NCBI GenBank assembly: GCA_963825585.1
Contig: CAWGTX010000001.1
Location: 248,001-312,000 of the forward strand
DNA: 64,000 nucleotides
From: JAOUGY01 sp963825585
GTDB taxonomy: Bacteria > Actinomycetota > Acidimicrobiia > Spongiisociales > ZC4RG35
Direction of reading: 5' to 3'
Below, one piece after another: positions 32,821-40,357 of the stretch. The notes under the pieces are model-generated. The model saw only the letters and a program-made list of their open reading frames with translations. It searched no databases and had not been told where the DNA came from. The position numbers and the translations under genes are program-made. The first letter of the stretch is position 1, and the number at the start of each line of letters is the position of its first letter.

Positions 32821-33235
32821 TCGCCAGGGTGAGAGCAATGGTGGCCATGGTGGCGTTCGTGGGAGCGATCGTGGCTCTCAACCTCGGCGCCCGGTGGTCC
32901 TGGCGTGACGCCCGGTTCTTCGAAACGATGGGAAGACACGTCGTCGCCGGACATGATCGACGGGTCGTCGTCGGCGACGCCCCGCAACGCCGAGCAGTAC
33001 TGGCTCACGGTCCGGTTCGGGGTCGAAGGGAACGTCACCGAGGGGGCGGCGATCGGTCGGTGCCAATACCCACCTGCTGACCACGATCGGCGATGTCGCC
33101 GGCGTCGTCCACGACCCGGCGGATCCCAATCGCTTCGACATCGAGGGCAATGAGCGGGGATTGGTCGCCTGTACGCACCGCCGATCGCTCGATCAAAGCG
33201 GACACTGCCTGAGACTCGACCCGTTGGCCCGTTGA
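32817..33235 (+). pseudogene. frameshifted small membrane-anchored protein
   Basis: Three consecutive segments in three frames read like one protein. The first (from ATG 32817, ATGA-coupled to the zinc-ribbon gene) gives a membrane helix VRAMVAMVAFVGAIVALNLG and RWSWRDARFFE. The second (about 32950-33064) gives NAEQYWLTVRFGVEGNV. The third (about 33065-33235) gives THLLTTIGDVAGVVHDPADP and ends DPLAR before a TGA. All three have the high GC3 of real genes here. Two single-base indels would join them into about 138 residues. It is either a recent pseudogene or a sequencing artefact. No family is recognised. Confidence 0.5.
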
Positions 33236-33236
33236 C

Positions 33237-35105
33237 CTACATCAGATACCAGTCGAGGAACCGCTCCAGTCGTCGGTAGAAGTGCAACTGCGGCTCCAGG
33301 CGCAGAAATCCGTGGCCCTCGGTGGGATATGTCAGATACTCGTAGGTCTTTCCCAGCCTCTCCAGCGCTCGGACCAGCTGCTCTGACTGTTTGGGGTGCA
33401 CCCGGTCATCCTTCTCGCCGTGGGCGATGAGGATCGGTTTGACGATGTCGTCCACCCGATGGATGGGCGACCCCTCCCGATACCAGTCGGGCCGGTCGGC
33501 TGGATGACCCATCTGCCGCTCCAGGTCCTCGCTGCCCACCCGGTCACCCTGCGCCCAGCTGGTGAGGATGTCGCAGTCGCCGTACTTGGCGACCCCGCAG
33601 GCGAATCGCTTCTGCGGGTCGTACGTCAGCGATGTGAGTGCCATGTAGCTGCCGTAGCTGGCGCCGAAGATGGCGATGCGATCACCGTCCACCCAGGGCA
33701 GCGCAGCCAGGAAGTCGGCGGCGGCCAGGCAGTCCTCGGTGTCGGCCACGCCCCAAACGCCGTGGTTGGCCCGTTCGAACTCGCGGCCGTAGGTGGTGGA
33801 ACCACGGAAGTTGATCGCCAGCCAGGCGTATCCCTTGTCGAGGAAGTACTGGGCGTGACCGTCCCAGGCATCGGTGTAGGCCGAGGTCGGCCCGCCGTGG
33901 GGGTACACCACCGCCGGAACCGGTTGGTCGGCGGTGGCCGCCACCGGTCGGAAGAGGAACCCGTGGATCTCGAGTCCGTCGGAGCTTCGGTACAAGATCT
34001 CCTCGGGTGCGACATGAGGCGCGGCGGTTATGGCGGCCGGAGCCGGGTCGAACACCACCGTCCGCTCCGATCCCCGGATCCGTTCGATCCGAGCGGGTGT
34101 GGCGTGGTCCTCGAAGATGGCGAGGATCGATCCGTCCGCCAGCCAGCACGGGTCCTGCCATTCGCCCCCGTCCGCGTGGATGGCCACGTCGCCGGACTCG
34201 AGCGAGACGGCGATCACGTCGGTTCGACCGTGGGCGGACCGGGTGGCGAGGATCCTCGTACTGTCGGGCGAGAACCGGGGTGATCCGAAATCGGCTTGCT
34301 GGTGCGTGAGTTGACGTGGTTCTCCGCCGTCCACGCCGACCACGAACAGCTGGTACCAGCCCGGCTGTTCGGACACGTAGGCCACACTGTGGCCGTCGGG
34401 TGACCAGCATGGGGAGTGGGCGTGCTGGCCCTCGGTCGACGCCACCGTGGTGACGATGCCGGTGGTCATATCGAGAACCCTGATGTCGCTGCGGTTTCGG
34501 TCGTCGGGTGGGAACCACGAGTAGGCGATGCGGTTGCCGTCGGGTGATGGGGCCGCCTGGGCGGGGTCGGCGCTCGGGTCGGTGATCGGCTGTGGCCAGG
34601 GGTCGACGGGGTCGATCACGGCCAGTCGCCCGACCTCGGTCGAGCGTGGCTGACGGGCACCCGACCTGATCCGATCCTGGTCGACCGACACGATCAGACG
34701 GTCGTTGGGCAGCCACACGGGGCTGCCCGCCTCGCACAGCAGGCGCGACGGGCCACCGGCGGCTGGGACGATGCGGACGCCTCCCGGTCCGGTATAGGCC
34801 ACGGCGGAGCCATCGGAGGAGTACGCCGGAGGGGTGTCCTCCCAGAATGCAGCCGGCGGCCGGTCGACGGTGAGTCGACGGGTGGTGGCGGTGACGGTGT
34901 CGAGCGTCCACACATCCGAGCCGACGTCCTGCTGGTCGAGGACGAACACTGCCATCCTCCCGTCGGGCGCCACCACCAGATGGTGCGGTCGGGGAACAGC
35001 CGCCACCGCTTCGAGTCGCCAGTGGGGAGGAGGGGGTATGTCCTTGCGTGGTTGGCTCGGGGCGATGCCACCCCAGGAATCGGTACCGACCCATGAGAAC
35101 GTCAT
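33237..35105 (-). CDS. S9-family prolyl oligopeptidase-like peptidase
   Basis: A cytosolic serine peptidase of 622 residues, acylaminoacyl-peptidase type. Residues 40-360 are beta-propeller repeats (APDGRMAVFV, SPDGNRIAYSW, SPDGHSVAYV, SPDSTRILA). The catalytic domain has Ser483 in GASYGSYM, an Asp in EKDDRVHP (566 or 567) and His598 in EGHGF. It has no signal peptide. It stands between the damaged gene at 32817-33235 and the deacetylase-like gene on the same strand, 48 bp downstream of the latter. It probably trims short peptides, perhaps those imported by the nearby peptide transporter. Confidence 0.94.
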   Translation of the reverse strand: MTFSWVGTDSWGGIAPSQPRKDIPPPPHWRLEAVAAVPRPHHLVVAPDGRMAVFVLDQQDVGSDVWTLDTVTATTRRLTVDRPPAAFWEDTPPAYSSDGSAVAYTGPGGVRIVPAAGGPSRLLCEAGSPVWLPNDRLIVSVDQDRIRSGARQPRSTEVGRLAVIDPVDPWPQPITDPSADPAQAAPSPDGNRIAYSWFPPDDRNRSDIRVLDMTTGIVTTVASTEGQHAHSPCWSPDGHSVAYVSEQPGWYQLFVVGVDGGEPRQLTHQQADFGSPRFSPDSTRILATRSAHGRTDVIAVSLESGDVAIHADGGEWQDPCWLADGSILAIFEDHATPARIERIRGSERTVVFDPAPAAITAAPHVAPEEILYRSSDGLEIHGFLFRPVAATADQPVPAVVYPHGGPTSAYTDAWDGHAQYFLDKGYAWLAINFRGSTTYGREFERANHGVWGVADTEDCLAAADFLAALPWVDGDRIAIFGASYGSYMALTSLTYDPQKRFACGVAKYGDCDILTSWAQGDRVGSEDLERQMGHPADRPDWYREGSPIHRVDDIVKPILIAHGEKDDRVHPKQSEQLVRALERLGKTYEYLTYPTEGHGFLRLEPQLHFYRRLERFLDWYLM

Positions 35106-35153
35106 GTCGGCATTGTGGTGCAGCCGGCCGAACGATGCGTCAGCTGAGCCGTG

Positions 35154-36206
35154 TCAGCCCGTGGCCAGGCCTTCGAGGAACCCGGTGACGAGCCCTCCCA
35201 GGGTCGGAAGGTCGTAGCCACCTTCCTGTATCGCCACGGTCGGGAGTCCCAGTGAACCCACGAGGGCGCCTGCCCGTCGGTAGCCGTCGGCGGTGATCTC
35301 GAGGGGGGATTCGGGGTCTCCGGCGGCGGCGTCTACGCCCAGCGAGACCACGATGGCGTCGCTGCCTGCGGCGAAACGTGCCAGGTTCTCGACCGCTTCC
35401 AGCCAGGTGGCGTCGTCGGAGCCGGGTGCGAGCGGCAGGTTGCGGTTCCACCCGTCGCCGGCGCCGGCGCCCGCCTCGTCGGCGTAGCCCACGTAGTGGG
35501 GGAACCAGCCTTCGCCGGGGTCCACGTGCGCCGACCCGTACCTGACATCGGCGCGGCTGTAGAAGATCTCCTGGGTGCCGTTGCCGTGGTGGGCATCGAC
35601 ATCGATGATCGTGATCACGTCAGCGCCCTGGTCCCGGAGCCGCTGGGCGGCCAGGGCGGCGTTGTTCAGATAACACGAGCCGCCGTAGAAGTCGCGGCCG
35701 ACATGATGTCCGGGTGGGCGGCACAGTCCGTAGGCGGTTCCGGTGCCGGCCGACACCAGATCGGCGGCGGTGAGGGCGCAGCCGGCGGCGGCTTCGATCG
35801 CCCGCCACGAGCCTGGCCCGATCAGCGTCATGGTGTCCATCGCCCACATCCCCACCTCGGCCCCGATCGACGCCGGTTTGCGGGGCGGGCGACCCGACGT
35901 CATCTGACGGAGCGGGAAGGCGTAGGGGACGACCCGATCCTGGCCGGCCGCGGTCGGGTAGATCGAGGTCTGCCAACGGTCCCACACCGTCCGGAGGAAG
36001 TCCACCATGGCGGGGTCGTGGACCGTCGCCAACGCCTCGGAGGGTTGAGGCGTCGGCTCGACGATGGTGGCCTCGGCGGAACGGAGTGAGTCGAGGATGG
36101 CGTCGACCCGCTCGGCCACCTCGGTCCCAGGGATCGCAACCCCCACCCAGATCTCGGCACCGGGATCGTGGAGACGGGTGAGCGGGGAGTGGACGACGGT
36201 GAGCAT
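35154..36206 (-). CDS. histone-deacetylase-family amidohydrolase
   Basis: A 350-residue member of the arginase/deacetylase fold; bacterial members act on acetylpolyamines, acetylated proteins or acetoin-related targets. The zinc site and catalytic residues are visible: CRPPGHHVGRDFYGGSCYLN (His-His pair), IIDVDAHHGNGTQEIFY (Asp-x-His zinc ligands) and AIQEGGYDLPTLGG near the C-terminus. The ATG at 36206 is chosen because it overlaps the upstream frame's stop by 1 nt and begins with MLTVVHSP, as expected for the family. It is coupled to the damaged thioesterase-like gene. Acetylpolyamine deacetylase is a reasonable guess only. Confidence 0.93.
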   Translation of the reverse strand: MLTVVHSPLTRLHDPGAEIWVGVAIPGTEVAERVDAILDSLRSAEATIVEPTPQPSEALATVHDPAMVDFLRTVWDRWQTSIYPTAAGQDRVVPYAFPLRQMTSGRPPRKPASIGAEVGMWAMDTMTLIGPGSWRAIEAAAGCALTAADLVSAGTGTAYGLCRPPGHHVGRDFYGGSCYLNNAALAAQRLRDQGADVITIIDVDAHHGNGTQEIFYSRADVRYGSAHVDPGEGWFPHYVGYADEAGAGAGDGWNRNLPLAPGSDDATWLEAVENLARFAAGSDAIVVSLGVDAAAGDPESPLEITADGYRRAGALVGSLGLPTVAIQEGGYDLPTLGGLVTGFLEGLATG

Positions 36207-36906
36207 CAGGGTGCCGGTTGTCGCAGCGCCACCCACAACGACTCGGACCGGGCCACGAGTTCACCCTCGCCGGTGTAGAGAGCCGACCACGCCCGGCGGG
36301 TGCGGGTGTGCCAGGGGCCATCGGAGTCGGCGACGATCACGTGGTCTCGGTGGGGCTCGACGTCGGCGAGCACTTCCAGTGTCAGCATCCCGGTGACGGC
36401 CCTCGGTCGGGGCGGATCCCAGCTCAGGCACCACCCGGCGGCACAGTCGAGCGGTGCCCACACGAAGCTCGGCTCGACCACTCCGTCACGTGCCACCCAG
36501 TCGGGCGGGGTGTAGGGCGTGGCGAACCGGCCGTCGCCGACCGGTCCGGCGTGAACCCTGAGGGTGTCGGGACGGCTCCCACAGGAGAAGCAGGTGCTGA
36601 CGATGTCCAGGCTGTCTGCCTCGGCGGCGTCACGGGCTTCGGCGGCGATCTCGAGTGGGACGAAGGCGGGGACCCGTGACACGGGCTCGCCGATCCTGCC
36701 CTCCACGATCACCTTGTCGGCGTGGGTGGCGCGCGCCCCCGCCGGGTCGGCTCGACGGCCAGTTCGACGTCGAGGGGGATCGGGTTGCGGAAGTCGATCT
36801 GGTAGGGCCCACTACGGCTGCCGGCAACCAAACCAGCGAGGTATCCCCCCTGGCCCATGCCCGCCACTCCGCAGAAGCGGCTTTCCACAACGATGCTTCC
36901 CGTCAT
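36206..36906 (-). pseudogene. hotdog/thioesterase-like protein with a frameshift
   Basis: Two frames make one protein. The first, from ATG 36906, reads VVESRFCGVAGMGQGGYLAG and DFRNPIPLDVELAVE, then runs into a stop. The second, open from 36712 to 36206, continues DKVIVEGRIGEPVSRVPAF and has CFSCGSRPDTLRVHAGPV and a Trp-rich C-terminal half. One extra base near 36750 would fuse them into about 233 residues. The layout of an N-terminal half and a second, related C-terminal half suggests a double-hotdog acyl-CoA-binding or thioesterase-like protein; this is inference. If the frameshift is real, only a 168-residue product from GTG 36712 remains. Confidence 0.6.
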
Positions 36907-36932
36907 TGGCCCCGGAGCATAGGAGGTGGAGC

Positions 36933-37026
36933 TGTGTGCGAAAGCGCCCGTTCGTGCACACAATCCCGAGAGTACGGCCGGTCCTGTGTGCACCGGAGGG
37001 CGGAAAGCGCCCGTTCGTGCACACAA
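36933..37026. repeat. two hairpin repeats with a 24-bp identical core
   Basis: A 24-bp sequence beginning GAAAGCGCCCGTTCGTGCAC occurs at 36940-36963 and again at 37003-37026. Each copy is closed by a TGTGTGC word before it (36933-36939 and 36985-36991) that pairs with GCACACA at its end. It lies between two minus-strand genes, in the leader of the thioesterase-like gene and after the thioredoxin stop. Confidence 0.75.
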
Positions 37027-37034
37027 CCCCGGTG

Positions 37035-37415
37035 TCAGCCGGTCGAGACGGGAGTGGCGCCGGCCGAGGTGAGCGTCTTCACCAGGACGTCCTTCTTCAC
37101 CAGGCCGGAGGCGCGCCAACGTTGGGTGATTGAGACCGCTCCCTCCGACGCTGTGAGCACCATGAACGTTGGCGTCGACTTCACCTTGAACCGGTCGAAC
37201 GCCTCGGGGACGTTGGCGGCGTTGACCTTCACGATGTGAGCGCTGTCTCCGAACTCGGAGGCGAGTTCGTTGACGATCCCGTCCATCACCTGGCACGGCG
37301 AGCAGCCGTACTGGAAGAAGTCGACGAAGACCGGCTTGCCTGAGCGGGCCAACTCTTCGAGATGGGCCAGGGATTCGAGGGCGATGGGTTTGGTGCGCTT
37401 CTTGAACAGGGCCAT
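37035..37415 (-). CDS. thioredoxin-like protein
   Basis: A thioredoxin-fold protein of 126 residues. The active site is Cys38-Ser-Pro-Cys41 in VDFFQYGCSPCQ rather than the usual Cys-Gly-Pro-Cys. The cis-Pro loop is present in KSTPTFMVL, and the strand KPVFVDFF precedes the active site as expected. An N-terminal basic extension of about 20 residues is not a signal peptide, so it is cytosolic. It diverges from moaA with 60 bp between the starts. Its role could be general disulfide reduction; the altered CxxC dipeptide suggests a different redox potential. Confidence 0.9.
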   Translation of the reverse strand: MALFKKRTKPIALESLAHLEELARSGKPVFVDFFQYGCSPCQVMDGIVNELASEFGDSAHIVKVNAANVPEAFDRFKVKSTPTFMVLTASEGAVSITQRWRASGLVKKDVLVKTLTSAGATPVSTG

Positions 37416-37475
37416 GACACGTTCAGCGTACGAGCGCACGGAGGTATTCCAACCGGGTCCGGGTACCCTTTCGCC

Positions 37476-38498
37476 ATGCGCATCCCCGTGGTCGACGTTC
37501 GTGACACGATGAACCGGCCCGTGCGCGATCTGAGGATCTCGGTGACCGACCGGTGCAACTTCAGGTGCACCTACTGCATGCCCAAGGAGATCTTCAACAA
37601 GGACTACGAGTTCCTCGCCCGGGAGCTGCTGCTGGCCTTCGACGAGATCGAGCGCATCGCCCGCACCTTCGTCGGGTTCGGGGTCACCAAGATCCGCCTG
37701 ACCGGCGGTGAGCCGTTGCTCCGCAAGGGGATCGAGGATCTCATCCACAAACTCTCTCAGGTCGAGGGCCTCGACGACGTGACGCTCACCACGAACGGGT
37801 CGCTGCTGGCGCGCAAGGCCGAGGCGCTCGCCGCCGCCGGGCTGAAGCGGGTGACGGTGAGTCTCGATTCGATGGACGACAACGTGTTCATGGCCATGAA
37901 CGACGTGGGCTATCCGGTGGAGGCGGTGCTCGACGGGATCGAGGCTGCTGCCCAGGCCGGACTGAACCCGGTCAAGGTGAACATGGTCGTCAAGCGCGGT
38001 GTGAACGACGAGTCGATCGTTGGCATGGCCGACCACTTCCGGGGAACACCGCACATCCTCCGCTTCATCGAGTACATGGACGTCGGGACCACCAACGGCT
38101 GGCGGCTCGACGACGTGGTGTCGGCCGCCGAGATCGCGCGACGCATCGACGAGGTGTTCCCGCTCGAACCGGCCGACGCCAACTACCGCGGAGAGGTTGC
38201 CAAGCGCTGGCGTTACAAGGACGGCCAGGGCGAGATCGGTGTGATCAGCTCGGTCACCCAGCCATTCTGCGGAGACTGCAGCCGAGCCCGGCTGTCTGCC
38301 GAGGGGCGGCTCTACACCTGTCTGTTCGCCGTACAGGGGACCGACCTTCGGGCGCTGCTGCGGGGCGGAGCCACCGACGCCGATCTGGCGGCGGTGGTCG
38401 AGCGGGTGTGGACGGGCCGCACCGACCGCTACTCCGAACAGCGGACCGAGGGCACTGCCGATCTCCACAAGGTGGAGATGAGCTACATCGGCGGGTAG
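37476..38498 (+). CDS. moaA: GTP 3',8-cyclase MoaA, molybdenum cofactor biosynthesis
   Basis: Radical-SAM enzyme for the first step of molybdopterin synthesis, turning GTP into 3',8-cyclo-GTP, 340 residues. The N-terminal 4Fe-4S site is Cys27-x3-Cys31-x2-Cys34 (CNFRCTYC). The C-terminal cluster ligands are in CGDCSRARLSAEGRLYTCLF. The protein ends in Gly-Gly, as MoaA proteins do. The ATG at 37476 gives the normal length. With mobA 0.8 kb downstream it forms a small molybdenum cofactor set, interrupted by a toxin-antitoxin pair. Confidence 0.96.
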   Translation: MRIPVVDVRDTMNRPVRDLRISVTDRCNFRCTYCMPKEIFNKDYEFLARELLLAFDEIERIARTFVGFGVTKIRLTGGEPLLRKGIEDLIHKLSQVEGLDDVTLTTNGSLLARKAEALAAAGLKRVTVSLDSMDDNVFMAMNDVGYPVEAVLDGIEAAAQAGLNPVKVNMVVKRGVNDESIVGMADHFRGTPHILRFIEYMDVGTTNGWRLDDVVSAAEIARRIDEVFPLEPADANYRGEVAKRWRYKDGQGEIGVISSVTQPFCGDCSRARLSAEGRLYTCLFAVQGTDLRALLRGGATDADLAAVVERVWTGRTDRYSEQRTEGTADLHKVEMSYIGG

Positions 38499-38518
38499 GA
38501 CCGCCCGCCCAGGCACCT

Positions 38519-38550
38519 AGATATACGCCGCGCCGTCGCTATATACTGGT
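38519..38550 (+). promoter_or_regulatory. vapBC promoter with repeated ATATAC words
   Basis: A good -10 box TATACT (38542-38547) ends 8 nt before the vapB ATG, so the transcript would be leaderless or nearly so. No clear -35 is seen. ATATAC occurs at 38521-38526 and 38541-38546, 20 bp apart, on the same face of the helix; these may be operator half-sites for the VapB-VapC complex. Confidence 0.5.
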
Positions 38551-38555
38551 TTGTC

Positions 38556-38750
38556 ATGGCCAAGCACCTCGTCGACATCGATGAACGAGCCCTCAGCGCT
38601 GCTCGCGCCGAGCTGGGCACGGGCACCATCAAGGACACCGTCAACGAGGCACTCCGTGCTGCTGCAGCAGGACGAAATCCTCGGGTCACCGACGCGTTGG
38701 ACGTGCTGGCTCGGGCCGACCTCGTCGACCGGGCCGAGGCATGGCGGTGA
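38556..38750 (+). CDS. vapB: VapB-type antitoxin
   Basis: Antitoxin of a type II toxin-antitoxin pair, 64 residues. The N-terminal half, KHLVDIDERALSAARAELGT and TIKDTVNEALRAAA, is a ribbon-helix-helix DNA-binding domain of the kind that represses its own promoter. The C-terminal part (ALDVLARADLVDRAEAWR) is the arm that would wrap the toxin. Its end overlaps the toxin gene by 10 nt. The start is the ATG just after a strong -10 box. Confidence 0.88.
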   Translation: MAKHLVDIDERALSAARAELGTGTIKDTVNEALRAAAAGRNPRVTDALDVLARADLVDRAEAWR

Positions 38751-39154
38751 GCCATCTCCTCGATACCAGCGTTCTCACCCGACTCCGTGCACCCTCGGTG
38801 CGGGCCGTGGTCGAGCCGCTGGCGGTTGTCGGGCATGCCGCCCGCGCTGGTATCAGCGACCTCGAGATCGGGTACTCGGCCCGCAACGCCGCCGAATGGG
38901 ACGATCTCGTTGCGGCCTTGGACGCCTTCGAACTCGTGGAAACGAGTGCTGCGCAGATCCACCGAGCACGCCAGGTGCAACGCATGCTGGCAGCCATCAG
39001 TCAGCGCGGTCGCAAGATCCCAGATCTCCTGGTCGCGGCCGCAGCCGAACAAGCCGGGTACACGGTGCTGCACTACGACGCCGACTTCGACCTGATCGCC
39101 TCGGTCACCGGGCAGCCGTGCCAATGGGTCGTGCCGCCGGGTACTGTCGACTAG
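38741..39154 (+). CDS. vapC: VapC-type PIN-domain ribonuclease toxin
   Basis: PIN-domain endoribonuclease of 137 residues, the toxin partner of the preceding gene. The metal-binding acidic residues are in SHLLDTSVLTRL (Asp8), GISDLEIGYSARN (Asp/Glu) and LHYDADFDLIASV (Asp pair). VapC toxins cut tRNA or rRNA when free. The gene starts 10 nt before the vapB stop, the usual coupling. The pair sits between moaA and mobA, so it may have been inserted there. Confidence 0.9.
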   Translation: MAVSHLLDTSVLTRLRAPSVRAVVEPLAVVGHAARAGISDLEIGYSARNAAEWDDLVAALDAFELVETSAAQIHRARQVQRMLAAISQRGRKIPDLLVAAAAEQAGYTVLHYDADFDLIASVTGQPCQWVVPPGTVD

Positions 39155-39286
39155 AGCCCAGGGCGGAGCGCCGGCCGGTACGCGAGCGGGCAAGCAGCGC
39201 ATGACTCATTCGCAACCGTCGACGACGCGGCCCCGTGCGTCGTGGAACTCGAATCCGATGCCCCAATCGGGGACGGAATCGACCGC

Positions 39287-39904
39287 TCACGCGTCGTTTC
39301 TGTCCCCAGATGGTGATTGTTGGGGTGGGCCGAAACGGGCGAGTCCGGTGGCGACGGCCTCGGGGGCGTCGGCGCTGAACCAGGAGCGACCGTCCTCGCC
39401 CCACGAACGCCACGTGTCTTCCTCCACCGGCTCGAAGGCGGTGCGGTCGAGCACGCTCTGGATCGATCCGCCACCCAGGAGTTCGTCGAGGGCGACCGAA
39501 AGGATGCCGGGCGGAAACACCGCGCACGTGCTCTGGCGGGTTCCGTCGTGATCGATCGGCACCACCGGCAACTCCCCGGAGAGCTCGACGAGATGGCGCA
39601 GCGTGTCGACCCGGACCCACGGTTGATCGGTCGCCACCAACAGCACCGGGGATGATCCGCCCTGTTCGAGGGCGCCAACCAGACCCGACAGCGGACCCCG
39701 GCGATCGGAGACGGGATCGGCGATCCCCCGCACCGAGTCGAACCCGTCGGGGCGGCCCGCCACCAACACGTCCTCACACACGGCCGACAGGGCGTCGAGG
39801 ACCCAGGCCGACATCGGCCGCCCCGCCACCTCGACGGTCGCCTTGTCGGTTCCCATCCGGGACGAGGCCCCGCCTGCCAGCATCACACCGATCGGTCGTA
39901 GCAT
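39287..39904 (-). CDS. mobA: molybdenum cofactor guanylyltransferase MobA
   Basis: Nucleotidyltransferase of 205 residues that joins GMP to molybdopterin. The N-terminal motif VMLAGGASSRMGTDKATVEV is the family's nucleotide-binding loop with the conserved Lys, and LLVATDQPWVRVDTLRHL holds the metal-binding Asp. It is a little longer at the C-terminus than E. coli MobA. It diverges from a small membrane protein gene with 9 bp between the starts. In the 132 bp after its stop an in-frame segment, DWGIGFEFHDARGRVVDGCE, looks protein-like and may be a remnant of a neighbour. Confidence 0.9.
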   Translation of the reverse strand: MLRPIGVMLAGGASSRMGTDKATVEVAGRPMSAWVLDALSAVCEDVLVAGRPDGFDSVRGIADPVSDRRGPLSGLVGALEQGGSSPVLLVATDQPWVRVDTLRHLVELSGELPVVPIDHDGTRQSTCAVFPPGILSVALDELLGGGSIQSVLDRTAFEPVEEDTWRSWGEDGRSWFSADAPEAVATGLARFGPPQQSPSGDRNDA

Positions 39905-39913
39905 GGGCTGATC

Positions 39914-40357
39914 ATGTCACGTCGAAGCTCCCATCGCAGCCTCGGATGGGTCATCCTCGGCTGGACCCTGGTCAGCTGGGGTGGTCGGATCCGCCTGCTC
40001 ACCGATGTCGACGCCAACGACCTGTGGTCGTGGGCGCGGATCGGGGGGTCCTTCCTGATCGGGTTGGCCGTTGCGCTGGCCCTGATTCTGGGGAAGGGGG
40101 CCCGTCCCATGGCGATCGTGTTCGCGGTGTGGACGGTGCCGATCTGGGCGCGGTCGCTGTTCACCGTGTGGACCGAACCGAACACCTTCGGATTCCGCCT
40201 GGTGCACACCGCGCTGGCCGTGGTGTGGTTCGCGCTGGCTGCGTGGGCGGTTCGGTGGGTTCAGGCCACCGGCTCGGGCAGGGGGGCTAGTCCCACCGGC
40301 GTGCCCGGGTCGACGATCTCGGTCAGCCGCGACACGACGTCCTCGATCGACCGGTAG
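39914..40357 (+). CDS. small membrane protein of unknown function
   Basis: A protein of 147 residues with four hydrophobic segments (SLGWVILGWTLVSWGGRIRL; IGGSFLIGLAVALALILGKG; AIVFAVWTVPIWARSLF; TALAVVWFALAAWAVRWV). I do not recognise the family. Its last 97 bp overlap the 3' end of the convergent gene at 40261, and that part (after residue 115) is low-complexity Ser/Gly/Thr, so the true protein may end nearer residue 115 with the tail being a byproduct. High GC3 in the first 330 bp supports it. Confidence 0.65.
   Translation: MSRRSSHRSLGWVILGWTLVSWGGRIRLLTDVDANDLWSWARIGGSFLIGLAVALALILGKGARPMAIVFAVWTVPIWARSLFTVWTEPNTFGFRLVHTALAVVWFALAAWAVRWVQATGSGRGASPTGVPGSTISVSRDTTSSIDR

Noticed and set aside
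32101..32838. 245-codon reverse frame over the zinc-ribbon gene
   Set aside because: Lower coding quality than the forward frame, which has two CxxC motifs and ATGA coupling to the next gene.
39155..39286. Separate gene after mobA
   Set aside because: A protein-like in-frame piece is visible after the mobA stop but there is no start or Shine-Dalgarno and it is under 30 residues; left as a possible remnant.
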